Of a stretch of 64,000 bases of DNA, positions 26,037-38,647 are shown one piece after another (position 1 is the first letter of the stretch; every line of letters starts with the position of its first letter). The notes under the pieces are model-generated. The model did not search any database. It was not told the DNA's origin and saw only the letters and a list, made by a program, of their open reading frames with translations. Source of the DNA: Siphonodentalium dalli (lineage: Eukaryota; Mollusca; Scaphopoda; Gadilida; Siphonodentaliidae); NCBI GenBank assembly GCA_032622095.1, contig CP136065.1:155751577-155815576 (forward strand), read 5' to 3'. The position numbers and the translations under genes were made by a program.

Positions 26037-26192
26037 CATCAACGTCGTTTTTCGGTTGATCTATGAGCGTATAGACCGATCAGTAGACGAATAACATACT
26101 GTATAATTCCGCGAAGCGGATTATACTAAGTATGTTATTCGTCTACTGATCGGTCTATACGCTCATAGATCAACCGAAAAACGACGTTGATG
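26037..26192. repeat. Near-perfect 156-bp palindrome
   Basis: The left arm (CATCAACGTCGTTTTTCGG, then GTTGATCTATGAGCGTATAG, then ACCGATCAGTAGACG) is exactly mirrored on the right. Even the centre (TATAATTCCGCGAAGCGG) is nearly self-complementary. Sequence at 25836-25880 upstream resembles 27240-27300. Likely a foldback MITE end or a recent inverted duplication. Confidence 0.9.
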
Positions 26193-27359
26193 GCTTATAA
26201 TTACAACTATAACACTTTATTTTCAGCTATCTACTATTAATCCATCTCAGAAAATTAATTGCCAAAACATGATTTTCCGTTGGACGATCTCAAAATTTGG
26301 TTGATGGGCCGAAAATAAATTGGCCGAAATTGTCAACGAGCATCTTCGTCAAGCAAACTTTCAGAAAATAAATATTTACGCTTCAACTTCAATTATCAGC
26401 AATAAACAATCCATGATAAAAAGAATTACTTGTTTGGCTACGATTTACGTTTAAAATGACTCAACAACAACCCACTAATTATCAACACACACAGAGTCGA
26501 ATCCGCGATCTCCGGTAAAATTAACTCCAGACCAGTCCAGACTCCAGTCCGATCACGGCCGATGTAATTTGTAAACAAATGCCCTGATCATATATAATGT
26601 GCTCGTGACAAATGTCATGTCATTAGCATTGTAATAAGGCTGCAAAATGTTAAAAGGGTTGTAATCGGGTAACACAATTTATTTATTTCCAATAAATTTT
26701 GCCATGTTGATCAGCCTGATTTATGATAAGTTGTGTTCACCGCAGTAACTATACACGTTGTCATAGACGCTTTTTCGAAAATTGGACAAATCAAAAACGC
26801 GGCACGAACTTCGAGTGTTCAATCGAGCTTTACAAAAACATGAATACGGCTGAAATGAACAGACATAAGTATAGTATAGTGTATACAAGAAGCAGAGACA
26901 TGGACTATAGACATAGACTACTTGTTCAAATGTTTCTAACATTGAGTTTTCGAGTTGTTTTTTCACTGAAATTCTAATGGAATTCTCGTTCCGCGCTTTC
27001 GCGTCATGCGGGGACGTCGTGTGGGGCGACGGTTATAGACTCGCCCAATTTTCTTAAAGTGTCACTACGCGATGTGACTCGTCTACTGCAATGTCTATGC
27101 ACTGATAGACGCAGGTCACGCGGTAGCCTCTCGACCAATCAAATACCCGCATTTCGACGAAAACGAAAGAAGTTGTAATTATATATGTATGTACATCCCA
27201 CGCGTACACATTTCTGCACCGATTACGATGGAACGTGGCATGGGTATGTATTTCGGCCCTCGGGTTAACATGTGCTGGTCCAGACTGCCCGGCATCGCAT
27301 TTTGATATCAACACAAGATCCACATAACAGAACAGAAATAACACGAACGCTGTTTATCA

Positions 27360-27690
27360 TTTAAATTACCGGGACAAAGAACGAAACGTACGCTTTTTAT
27401 CTTTAACCTTACCGGGACAAGGTAAAACAAGAAACGACACGAACGCTCTTTAACTTTAACTTACCTGGACAAGGTAAAAACAAGAAATAACACGAACGCT
27501 CTTTATATTTAACATTACCGGGACAAGGTAAAAACAAGAAATAACACGAACGCTCTTTATATTTAACATTACCGGGACAAGGTAAAAACAAGAAATAACA
27601 CGAACGCTCTTTATCTGTAACCTTATCGGGACACGGTAAGAACAAGAAATAACACGAACGCTCTTTTTCATTTACATTATCGGGACGCTC
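27360..27690. repeat. 54-bp satellite, about 6 units
   Basis: The unit ACCGGGACAAGGTAAAAAC, then AAGAAATAACACGAACGC, then TCTTTATATTTAACATT repeats with a 54-base period (anchors at 27517 and 27571). Because 54 is 18 codons, a minus-strand frame stays open with an 18-residue repeat (FLPCPGNVKYKERSCYFL). Each unit contains AACGCTCTTT, also found in MITE family 1. I regard the frame as a consequence of the period. Confidence 0.9.
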
Positions 27691-29204
27691 TGTAATCTAG
27701 AACCTAATAAGAGATGTATACCTTAGGCTTATCCAAATCTACTCACAACGCAAAAGAAGTGCGACCAAGGATCAAGCGAAGATAGAGATGATTGACGGAG
27801 TAGCTAGGCTTCGGTCTACATCCCAACATGCACGTGGAGACGGTCCCAATTCCAGAGCAATTTGGATGAGGGGAGCTTTGGTACACAACGGTCCCTAATC
27901 AATTTTAATTTTGCCACACTTTACCGGTGCAAAACAAGGTACATGCGCTAGTATTATATATTATTACTATATACAGATAATCTCTTTGATATTATTCTCG
28001 TGTTCTATAGCTATAAGTAATGCCTTGAATTTTATCCTTCCGCGATGGCAGTTAGTGCCGAATCGACAAACACATCCACACACGCGTTGTTCTGTGTTTA
28101 TTACATGTGCAGGGCTTGTATTATTGCCATGTGCGATGCTGCTTTTATTTTAAAGTTCGGTTTTATATTCAACAAAAAGATTTTCCACGAAGTCGGGGGG
28201 GGGGGGGGGCTGGAAAAAAACTGCAGGATACAAGGTTGAAATGTTTGAATATTTAACTTTTGGGACCCTGCACCACCCGTGAACGCAAGTTTTTTTCTCC
28301 TGTCCGATCTCGCCCAACACAAGTTTTATTTTCAAGGGCAATTGAGGACCCACCTCAAAGTTTGATGAAAAACGGCGAAAATAGCAGGATAAGGCAGACA
28401 AAGGGTGCAAACTATTTTACCCTCAGCTCCGGATGAATGCCAATCATATGAGTTCAATGAAAATCACCAGAAATCTATGAAAATCACAAAACACTTCTTT
28501 CTTATTAACATATACGGAAAAGGCTAATATGGGACGACCTTTATTGTTTCACAAGCAAAGGATATAATTCACGGATAAAGTGACTAATTTTCTACCGCTT
28601 AGATGTATTTCTGGGTTACAGCTACAGTGGTGTAGCTATGGGGGGGGGGGCTGTGGAGTCTGCCCCCTCAACTTTGTCTGTGCAACCCCCACATACCCTA
28701 CCACTACAGAATGATTATGTAGTATATGTATTCAATAAATTCACTAGTCAGCAAATCTGGTAGAGGAAAGGCAAGACGAGCCGAGAACTATCTTGTTAAA
28801 TCGAAATCTAAGAAATAGGCCATTACTTGTAGGCCTATGGCGACATCTTGCAAATTAAAATTGTTCGTTGAAAAACTGTTTGAATATATACTTCAAAGAA
28901 AACTCTCGATGCACTCCTTGGGCATTAGAGATGCAACACAATTTCTCCGAAACTGGCAAGAGGTCACCCCTTCCAAACCCACCACCAACTCCTCGCTAAG
29001 ACCATGCACATCTATAACGTATATATCTAGACGGAATATTTCCCTTAGTTCATTATACAGTCCATCAATAAATAATATCGATTACTCGGAAAATAATAAG
29101 ATGCCCAAAAAAAAAGAAAAAAGAAGATAAACTTTAATATTCTTATATATATTAGTGATAATTCTCCAAATAACGAATTTTCGCGCGTTAAAATTATTTT
29201 TACG
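27691..29204. other. No gene recognised
   Basis: It contains G-runs near 28195-28210 and 28640-28650. A 97-codon frame at 28837-29130 has no recognised domain. Confidence 0.35.
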
Positions 29205-29345
29205 TAAACAAAACTGTTACAATGATTTGTCAACAAACATCACTCATCGCGTAGTAACTAGTAAGTTCTAATATTTAGTCTGAATATTATTTTAAAAATA
29301 GTTCTCAATGTATTCCGTCAAGTTTTGATTAAACTTTGGTATTTT
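29205..29345 (+). repeat. Dispersed repeat family 2, copy 2
   Basis: Same family as 5095-5310 and 56440-56615, in the orientation of the latter. Confidence 0.6.
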
Positions 29346-29925
29346 GTTGGACTAACTGAACTGTTATCGGCAAATCAACTGTAATACTAATGTTTACGTA
29401 ATAGTCTAGTCTAGGTTTCACAAAAGTGGACGTTTGACGACATTTGTGTGGAAAAGTGGTAGCCCCAGTGATTTTACATAATGTTGGTATGCTGAACAAA
29501 GATAGCCACGGTGCCAGTCCGATTTTTGTGTCCTTGACCATCAAAATCGAGAAACAAAATGGCCGCCAGAATGTCCAAAAATTTCGAACAGCTTTCCGAA
29601 TGCCAATGATCAGAAGCAAATGGACGATATTCAATGACATTGAGTACGACTAATTATTCACAAATGGTCATCATGTAATAAATAATTATAATCGTAGATA
29701 AATTATTCGAAATGGTCGCGATAGGAATGTCAAGGTCACACCAAGAGTGTGAATTTACTGTCATCCCAACCTATTGTAGTTATATGCACCTGGGTGTCAC
29801 TGAGAGCAACCAACATTTCAATTCGTAATAAGATATGAGCCACAATGAGTCTAATTCCATGGACTTTAGAACACTGCCTCCAGGTACTGGAATGTACGTG
29901 GCCAATACGGCGATAACTGGTTAAA

Positions 29926-30265
29926 GCCCCGGTTCCATATCTCCGATATTCCACCCCGAATGTTCCCGAATGACTCCCGAATCATAATTTTGCAAAAATC
30001 GTGGAGTAAGTTCGGGACGAGTCGGTACAGTGATTTTTTACCCCCGAACATGATCGGGGATATCGGTGCTATCGGGGTCGATTCGGGACGATTCTGGGCC
30101 CGCTCCCGACAGTTTTGAAATGTTCAAAACTATCGGGAACCAAGCCGAATCGCTCCCGATTTGTCAATCATCGGGAGAAATTCGGGAGCAAGTCGGCACC
30201 TATTCGGGAGTATTCGGCAGTATTCGGCAATATTCGGGTGGATATTCTGGAGTAGTCGGCAGTAT
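29926..30265 (-). repeat. ATTCGG-type degenerate satellite, left block
   Basis: CCCGAAT words in the first half and ATTCGGGA/ATTCGGCA words in the second make the block partly self-complementary. It is related to the right-hand blocks. Confidence 0.7.
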
Positions 30266-30284
30266 TCCACTGTAAAAAGGACTG

Positions 30285-30420
30285 TGTGGCAGCTTCCACA
30301 CAATGACTGTGTGGAGGCATTATCTGAACATAAATGTGTACACAATACACACATATGTGTGTATCACCCAATATCCACACATATATGTGTACATCACCAC
30401 ACATATTTGTATGTGATGTC
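30285..30420. repeat. CACA/TGTG short palindromes, left cluster
   Basis: ACACATATGTGTGTA (about 30349), CACACATATATGTGTAC (about 30377) and related short hairpins occur every 25-30 bases. The right-hand counterpart is at 33260-33805. Confidence 0.6.
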
Positions 30421-31089
30421 GGTTTTTTTAAATTTCACGTGGTGGTCACGCGCTCGTCGTTGTTTCGTACAGGCTCACAGGCTGCCGTAAAGTGTACACA
30501 TGGAGTCTTGTTGATTGTGGTGGATCTCGAAATTCGATATATTGGTCGGTCTCTTCGATTATTTCTATAGTTAAGGTAAGATTATATTTAAATTGGCAAG
30601 ATATTCACCTTTGTGAGAATTTCCGTATCTTTTTTGTATAAAACATGATTGAACGAAATAATAAACTTGATTTGGATTTTCTGATTCATCAATTCCCTGT
30701 CGCATAGTCATATATTTACATTTTAGAGTTGTGCGTTTATCTGGGTTTATCTGTTGTTTCTGTAGTCTATATGATACACATCTTTCCGAAGCACAAAACC
30801 TGCTCGAAAATTGTCTTTATGTAAATTGACAAATTCAACTGTGTGGTGAAGACATTTACTGAACAAATGTGTGTTCATCACATACACACTATATATTATA
30901 CAGCGTGCTTTAAACCAGAACCACAATTTTATTATTTTGCACGGTAAGGTTCTCATGTTGATAAAGTAACGACGTTTTTTGTGTTTATATGGAATGCAGA
31001 TGAGAGGAAATATATACTGAGACCAGTGACGTGGCGACAGGGCGGATATTGGGAAGGGTGTGTCTATAACCCTATCCCAAACCTCGGTA

Positions 31090-31495
31090 AAATTTACTAA
31101 AAATTCCAACAGTTGGAAATTTCATGCCTGACGCAAAGTTACCAGTTTTACACCACATGCATTATAATAGGTTGAAATTGTTCTCTTTGTTTGATTTTTC
31201 AACCAGTAATTAGTGGGAAATTTTTAGTTTTTTTTAGACAAACTAGCATATTTTTCTACTTTTGGTAAAACAAAAATGGCCTCAAATGGCCATCGGGTGG
31301 AAGACTTCCATTTGGTTGGAAATTCTAATAGTTGGAAAGCTTGAGGTACCAATTGGAAAATTCAGAACGAGAGGGGGGTGTGCAAATATAATTCTACAAA
31401 TATGGTTCAAGGGGGATGGTGGGGTGTACTTCGACATTTGAATGTGGACACCCCACGCCCCCCCCCCCCCCATCAACGGCGACCACTGAGCCGCG
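31090..31495 (+). repeat. Dispersed repeat family 3, copy 1
   Basis: It shares GTTGAAATTGTTCT, TGATTTTTCAACCA-TAAT, TTTTAGAC-AAC and GAGGTACCA--TGGAAAATTC in the same order with 62235-62560. It lies inside the composite element. Its class is unknown. Confidence 0.6.
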
Positions 31496-31836
31496 TCCAT
31501 GAATGAGACTTGTGGCTGTCACTGAAATGCCCTAGTCGCATACTACGAAGTTCTATATGACATGTGGCACCCGGAATCACACAAAATGTGTGAAATTGGT
31601 GTTTCAAATTAATTTAATTTGAATATGATGAGCATCACTGTTGCAATAAACCTTGAAATACCACAATGGACGATCAATGTACCAAGGGAAACAAATTGTT
31701 GGGTGGGTGGGTGGGGTATTTATTTGTCAATTATATTGGTGGTTTACCAAGAGGATGTGAAAAATTAACATGCATAATTTGGCTCCTCTGCTATGTATAA
31801 CTTGCGTAAACTTGGTTACCGAGGGAGGGGCCCGGA

Positions 31837-31861
31837 GGGGGGGGGGGGGGGGGGGGGGGGG
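31837..31861 (+). repeat. Uninterrupted run of 25 G
   Basis: A poly-G tract with quadruplex potential on the plus strand, inside the composite element core. Length is easily misread in sequencing. Confidence 0.9.
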
Positions 31862-33240
31862 TGATGTCGTATATCTAATACATATGTAGCCACCGTTTGT
31901 GTCCAAAACTTTAAATTGTGAAGAATATTATGTCATTCAATAAATGTCATAGCAAATAATGAACTTAGAAATAATCTAAAATTATAAATACTGCAGAATA
32001 GTGAGATGTGTCATTAAAGTATTATTAGCATTTGGACTAAGTGACGTACATGGTGAAGAGTTATCGTTTATACTATAAAAAAGGGGTGGGGGGGGCTATG
32101 AATGTATTGTGTTATATATAGCTACAATTCCTTATGTAAAATTGCTAATTTCCCGTGTCAAGATTGCGCTTAATGAGGCATCGATCTGGCCATATAGATA
32201 AAGTAAAATATATTTATAAATTGTCCGAACATTCATTATGTGAAGCTATAATGAGTAGTACATGTATATATTTAGTATCATTCAAAAACTATATTCCTTT
32301 CTGAAAATGCGCTCTTTAATGTATGAATTATAATACTGTTATAGATGTACATACAATGTATACTGTAAATAATATTCCCAATGGCATGTTATAAACAAAA
32401 TAACTTCTCTGCTTACAGGTTCAATGGTGAAATCATGGCGGTCACGCGGTGTAACGTCGATGTAAATAACAAGATATGGACAAGGCTGCCTTGGCAACGA
32501 CGCAGATAAACTATAATCAACCAACCAAGAATGGAATGTATGAGTTAGACACAAATTCCACAATCAATGATTTTGGTATACATATGATGTCATGTGCTGT
32601 AATTTGGTTTCTGTGCAAGAGGCGATTACATTCAAAAAGACTATCCTCTTTGGAGCCCTTAATTTTCTTGTATAGTTCAAGGGATCTCAGAAAGCTTCAG
32701 TTAGTTTTAGAGCTTGTTCTTCTACACACGTGAGGGTGAGTCTGATGTAAGACAGCCAACCAGTAGCAATATATATGTATATATAGCAGAGACTGACTTT
32801 CGAATTGTTCCAATACATTCAAGTTGAAGGAAAATTCTAGTTATTGATGTGAAACCCATTAATGGAACTGAAACATGCACGCTTATAGTTTAAAGGATGA
32901 CCAAAATATTACGTGAATGTGTTAAACGGCTGTTTGTTTTGTGTCTTTGTATTATTGAAATTAAAGACTATAGCTATACTATATCATTCGACAATCACGA
33001 TTTCTGCTGTGTACACAAAAGAAGGCCGCGGACCCCCGGGATATGCATGTTTGCTGTTTGATAAGTTAATATTCGAAAACGTCCAGCGCAGCACGTCAAG
33101 CATCAGTAGACTATAACATTTCATATGTATGGCGGGAAAAAAGGTCCAACGATAGCCGAACTATATGTTTGGCCAATAAATATCGGTAAACACTCTTCGT
33201 TGAATATGATTTTTTTTTGCAGGATTAGCAGCCTATTGTT

Positions 33241-33470
33241 TGGATCGACCACACTTTTTTGTACAGATGTAATGAACACATATGTGTTGTCTTGCCCAAC
33301 AGCATTGTGTACAAGAACAATACAAAATAGTGTAATGGCGGTGAACACTATTGTTTGGATCAACCACACAAATGTGTACGCATGTGATTAACACATATGT
33401 GTAGTCTCGCCCAACAACATTGTGTACAATAACAATACAAACGTGTGTGGTAGCGGCGAACATATTGTTT
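33241..33470. repeat. 115-bp direct repeat, two units
   Basis: TGGATC-ACCACAC ... ACACATATGTGT-GTCT-GCCC ... ATTGTGTACAA-AACAATAC occurs from 33241 and again from 33356. The repeats contain the short CACA/TGTG palindromes. Confidence 0.75.
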
Positions 33471-33870
33471 CCTTAGTGCAAACATATTTGTGTCCATTCA
33501 ACGAACAAATAAATGTGCTGGACCCAAACATCTTTGTGTGTGTCAACTACACAACTTTGTAGGTCAGTAACCACACATAAACTGTTCATCTGCATCCACA
33601 CATTCTTGTGCGCAACTTAGCACACATTTAATGTGTGTCTACAAAGAACAAGTTGTTTTGGTCGATCCACACAGTATGTTCGCCACCACCACACAACAGA
33701 TGTGTGGTCATTTGCCACACAATTCACCACACAATGTTGTTGTCGATCAAATGGCTACACAAACTGTGTGGTAACTGTGTGGTTCTACCACACAGTCGTT
33801 TTAAGAGTGATATATTCGGTAGCTTATTCTCGAATTCGCCATGTGTGGCTGCTTTTATACTGAGATCCGG

Positions 33871-34255
33871 TGTATCTGCAAAATTCGGCATCGATTCGGG
33901 ACGTTCGGCAGCAATTGAATACCAATTCGGTATTTATTCGACATCAATTCGGTACCAGTTCGGCATTGATTCGGGGTATTCGGCAACAAGTCGGTAGTAA
34001 TCTGGGCAATTCGGCAGCTACTCGCACGAAATTTCGGTATCATTTCGGGATAATTCTTTATCATTCGGGAAGAAATTCGGAAGCATTCTTGAATACTCGG
34101 CAATGTTCGGGACGATTAAATTTTGTCATCAGTTCGGCGGCTTTTGGAATAAAACTCGTCCAGAATTCTCTCGAATGCTGCCGATTTGGTCTGGTCCCGA
34201 ATTGGTGCCGAATATACTAATTCGGTACTGAAAATCGGGAATATGGAACCGGGGC
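33871..34255 (+). repeat. 385-bp ATTCGG satellite unit, first
   Basis: It starts TGTATCTGCAAAATTCGGCA and ends GAATATGGAACCGGGGC. Internally it is made of ATTCGGCA/ATTCGGTA/ATTCGGGA variants. The next unit is nearly identical, indicating a recent tandem duplication. Confidence 0.9.
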
Positions 34256-34640
34256 TGTATCTGCAAAATTCGGCATCGATTCGGGACGTTCGGCAGCAAT
34301 TGAATACCAATTCGGTATTTATTCGGCATCAATTCGGTACCAGTTCGGCATTGATTCGGGAAATTCGGCAACAAGTCGGTAGTAATCTGGGCAATTCGGC
34401 AGCTACTCGCACGAAATTTCGGTATCAGTTCGGGATAATTCTTTATCATTCGGGAAGAAATTCGGAAGCATTCTGGAATACTCGGCAATGTTCGGGACGA
34501 TTAAATTTTGTCATCAGTTCGGCGGCTTTTGGAATAAAACTCGTCCAAAATTCTCTCGAATGCTGCCGATTTGGTCTGGTCCCGAATTGGTGCCGAATAT
34601 ACTAATTCGGGACAGAAAATCGGGAATATGGAACCGGGGC
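34256..34640 (+). repeat. 385-bp ATTCGG satellite unit, second
   Basis: Same length and boundaries as the first unit, with only a handful of differences by eye. Its last bases form the right inverted end of the composite element. Confidence 0.9.
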
Positions 34641-34649
34641 AATTAGCGA

Positions 34650-36780
34650 TGAATGTGATCGCTGCTCAATAGATCATTTCCGAGTTATAATAAATTGAAA
34701 GCTCTTCTGTGTTGCGGGTGAGAAACAGAAATCACTTGAATCAAGGTAGAGTTCTTCTTGTAAACAAAAATCGCAGCGAAATGTCATTGAAATAATTTGA
34801 AAATAATAGCTGCAAAATGCTGATTTTCCTAAATTTATTACAAATACACATAAGTGACCCATTAAAGAGACATTTAGACAGTGATTTGTGGATTTGGACT
34901 TATTTTGTTGAGTGCATGCAATCGAGGACATTAATTCCCTGTTTGTCTTGCAAATAATCAAGTTGTCTGTCGAGGCACACGTAGCCCATAATGATATTCC
35001 ATTATATACATAAATCTCTATTATTAATCTATATTATGTTAATAAATTGTTCATCATGAGTTGCTCTTGCAAATTATATAATAAAACTGACATTCAAAAA
35101 CTACTTTATAACTTGACATTCTCCAACATACAGTACTCATTGAGAATCTGTTTCTCAATGACATTTTAACAAGCAAATTATATACGTATTATCGGCACTC
35201 GATTCAAATATTTGCAAGTGTCGCCTCAGAATGGCCAAATCGATGGAAACAGGACAAAAACACATAAAGATAAAAAACAATTCCGAAAACAGTGACGGAA
35301 ACATTCTGATCTCCAGATCAAATCATGACGAACAATGTTTCTTCGGTAAAAACATAGAATGAAAACACTGGCTTCATGTCGTTATCTTCGGCATCCTTTC
35401 TTCGTATGTTGATCGTGTATGGGACCTGGAGTTTGATTTGGTGTTTCCACACCATTTGATAGGGCTTACTCTCGAACAATTGATCATTTATTCAGAATCA
35501 CGGGATGCATGTCTAAATTACCTATAAGGGGCGGAATGGGGCCTTTATTTGTTTGTCTGTAACAATGACTACCGGGCATCAACTGATAGTAATCATTTTC
35601 CCATACCCTAACTGATTTGGTATAATATTCCTTGTATTTTCTTCTTTGTGTAATGTTATACGTCAGTTGTCATATGGTTCTTAATCCACTCGTACCGTGA
35701 TAAATGATCCGGAAGTATGTAATGAAAGAAAAAAAACAGTTGTGGCATTGAATTCACTGGATTTAGATAATAGTATCTCTACAAATGCCAGATTTGTCGA
35801 TGTTATGCTCTTAATTACATCCCAGTTATTAGTTATATCTACCTTCCGGTCAGATAACACGTTAATTAACAGCGCGCTCTTGTGGCCGGCTAGAAGGGAT
35901 GTAATAAAGGGCACTGATTTATTGTAACCCGTGAATGGCTATTGTCGAAAACTTCGGCTGATACGATGATAGGCACGTGTAGAACCGTGATAAAGAAACG
36001 TAAACGTTTATATTGTATTGATCTACGGGACTAACAAAATAACCATCTTTCTTGTTTTTTTTTTTTTCGGTGGAATTAGTATATTTCTACATTTCTGTAA
36101 TTAACTTATACGAATTGATGTAACCGAAAGACAGGCAAACGTAGTATGTTAATCAGATTACCCACACACTTCTTAACCAGGGTGCCAATTTGTGACTATG
36201 GTCTGATAGCATACTCATTGGGCCCCAACATTCTTCAATTCTATAAAATCTGGACTCCGTCTCATAGTACCAACTTTTAAGGTGGTACGTGTTTTAATTT
36301 GGAGAATAAAACCACCATATTCTCTTTAGTGTGATATGAATAATAATATAATCCCCTTCAATGAAATCAGTAGAAATAGTAATTTCACAGAACCTTTTGG
36401 GTACTCTTCTTTCTTTAAATGGGTAAATTAAGTGTTGTGAAAAGTACGTGTTATTGCCACTCCTGTGTGAAACAAAATCTTACTTTTATTAAATTATTTT
36501 ACAAAGCATAACAAGTTCCTTGTTGACAGAATCTTGAAATATGCTATAATTTGAATACTATATACATATTTCGTTGTCTTGCAATGTATTACATATCTAT
36601 TTATGATTACCACAAGATCACATGCTTTCCTTGGTGTGTGGTAATTCTCAATACCAGCAAATGTGCTAATTTGTGTCGGACTATTTTATTGAGCAGTTAG
36701 ACTGGTTCACGACGTTACTATTTTTAGCGACATAATTCATTTCAATTCAATTGATACTAGTCTCCCACTGCATGTTCTAG
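34650..36780. other. No gene seen
   Basis: AT-rich sequence with short frames on both strands (for example 35681-35927) that overlap each other and show no known motif. Confidence 0.4.
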
Positions 36781-36789
36781 TGCTATACT

Positions 36790-37780
36790 GATTCCAGTGC
36801 GGCTGCCAGCACCAGTACGGTTGCTAGAACCAGTCCAACTTCAGCAAACCTCAGAAATGTGTGTGCTTACATTGATGGTAAGAAGAATAAAAATACTCAG
36901 AGAAAAACAGATGCTTCGGTTAACAGATTTTCCGATTACATTTAAATGTGAAAATGAGCACCGCCCAATATACCGCACAAGGAACTGGATGGATTGATTG
37001 GAGGATTTCTGTTCAGATTAAAGAAAAGAGATGGGAGCGATTATGAACCTGACAGTTTGACGGCAGCAGACACGTTATTCAGGCGCGGCGGAATGAATTA
37101 AAAGAGACTGGGAAATAAGCCACAGCAGGCTGATGTCCTGTCTGGAGAAGACGAGGAAAAGTTGTGGGAATGTGGACAATTGGGGCTGCGTGAACCAACA
37201 TCACTTCTTCATCTTGTTTTGTTTAAGAACACAAAACAACCAGGGTTCCAAGGTGGTTTTCATGAGAATGAATCAACAGTTGAATTGGGGAGACATGAGA
37301 CTGAAAAATGACGGAACGACTGATTATCTGGAGTTTAATGAAAGACTGAGCAAGACGACAGATGGGAAGAAACAACATTCGTAAATTTCACCCCAAGATG
37401 TTCGCGAGTGTTTCAGACGATCGGTGTCCAGTTAAGGCATACACAATTTACATCGTCTATGTACAAAGAGTCACGATTTGTTAATTGCAGCCAATCAGAA
37501 CTACCGTTTGACACAAACAGCGCTAATGTTTAAAGCGCAGCCAGTCGGCATTAATAAACTTAGAACCATGCTAAAAGACATGGAAACCAAGGAAATCAAG
37601 TTATGTCCGTGTATGAATCACAAATCCATCCTAATCGAGATTCGAACCAGTTTCACCATCGCTAACTGTATGGCTTATGTGTGTATAATGCACATTACAG
37701 TCTGAGCCACGGATGCTTGGCCAGATTTAAAGTTCAAGGTCACAGAAAACATTCAAATTGTCATACAAAACCCCTGAACA
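36790..37780 (+). pseudogene. Broken Crypton-type tyrosine-recombinase (DUF3504 / ZMYM2-KIAA1958-like) domain
   Basis: Across three plus frames the order of a DUF3504 domain can be followed: a Ser/Thr/Ala-rich lead ending near a TDASVNRFSDYI block (about 36910), CENEHRP (about 36945), GGFLFRLKKRDGSDYEPDSL (about 37000-37060), GEDEEKLWECGQLGL (about 37143-37190), GFQGGFHEN (about 37247), NQQLNWGDMRLKNDGTTDYL (about 37273), HPKMFASVSDDRCPVKAY (about 37388), and MFKAQPVGINKLRTMLKD (about 37526). Stops and frameshifts separate these blocks and the catalytic C-terminal part (His-X-X-Arg, Tyr) is not clearly readable. Family knowledge: this domain derives from Crypton transposons and persists in ZMYM2/3/4, QRICH1, KCTD1 and KIAA1958. 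I read this copy as dead. Confidence 0.8.
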
Positions 37781-38647
37781 TTACCATATTTGTCAAACTA
37801 ATGGCTATTCAATGTCATGTCATGACTAATATAGAGGTTAATCCTAACAACCAATTAGACGGGTACGTGTCATATATTTGATATGGCAGAAACTTGAGCT
37901 GTGTGGGTGTAGTTTGTTTCGCGGTGTTGGGGATGGGAGCAGAATTCGGCGCAGTGCACGATTGTTAAACTATATATGTCCATGTATTATCACCTGAGCA
38001 CCTGTGAATATAGTATACGTTGTATGTCCAGTGTTCCGCAGAAGTCCTACCGACTCAGGAAGACAATATAATGTTTTTGGTGGCTATTCTGGAGACTTAT
38101 GGGTGACCTTGACCTTCCGTGTGCTGCCATTTTTGGAGTTGAGTTAAGTATTGACCCCGTATTTTATAATAAATCACATAAAGAAATAAGCTCCCATTTT
38201 CGCTATGTTGGGTGATTCAGTGAAGTTATGTTAATTCCGATATACATGCGCAATTTTGATTATTTCGGCGGTAATTTTGTATCGCGTTTTGAATCGCGAA
38301 TTCCAAGGTCAAGGACACCGAAATCGGCCTGGCACCGTCGCTCATTGTGTTCAGCATATCCCAGTTATGTAAAATCACCTGAGTTAACACGTTTCCGCGC
38401 AAATGCTGTTAACACTATTTTCTAGGCCATTGTTTCGAAACTCATCTACAGTATAACAATTGTTTTGGCATGCGAAATATAATTTTTGGAAAGTTATTTA
38501 TATAATGAAATTCCATTTATATTGACATGTACTAAGTCTTGTTGGTAGTTGTTTTAGAGACTTAAAAAAAATACATTTAGCATGAACCCACATTGAAGGG
38601 CTTCAGTCCCTTTAAAGCATTACATTAGCTCGGTATACTTCTATAGA

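Larger units (their letters stand above)
29926..34640. mobile_element. Composite inverted-end element, about 4.7 kb
   Basis: The outer ends are inverted: GCCCCGGTTCCATAT at 29926 and ATATGGAACCGGGGC ending at 34640. Moving inwards from both ends there is an ATTCGG-rich satellite (left to about 30265, right from about 33871), then CACA/TGTG hairpins (left about 30285-30420, right about 33260-33805), then a roughly 2.8-kb core with no recognised gene. The mirror-like order suggests one large foldback or satellite-ended transposon. No clear target duplication was found at the flanks (GGTTAAA and AATTAGC), so it could instead be two inverted satellite blocks. Confidence 0.6.

Noticed and set aside
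33121-34605. Repeat-containing frames such as 34186-34605 (139 codons)
   Set aside because: They follow the ATTCGG and 115-bp repeats and have matching open frames on the other strand.
29926-34640. Calling the composite a complete autonomous transposon
   Set aside because: No transposase, helicase or recombinase frame recognised in the core and no target duplication.
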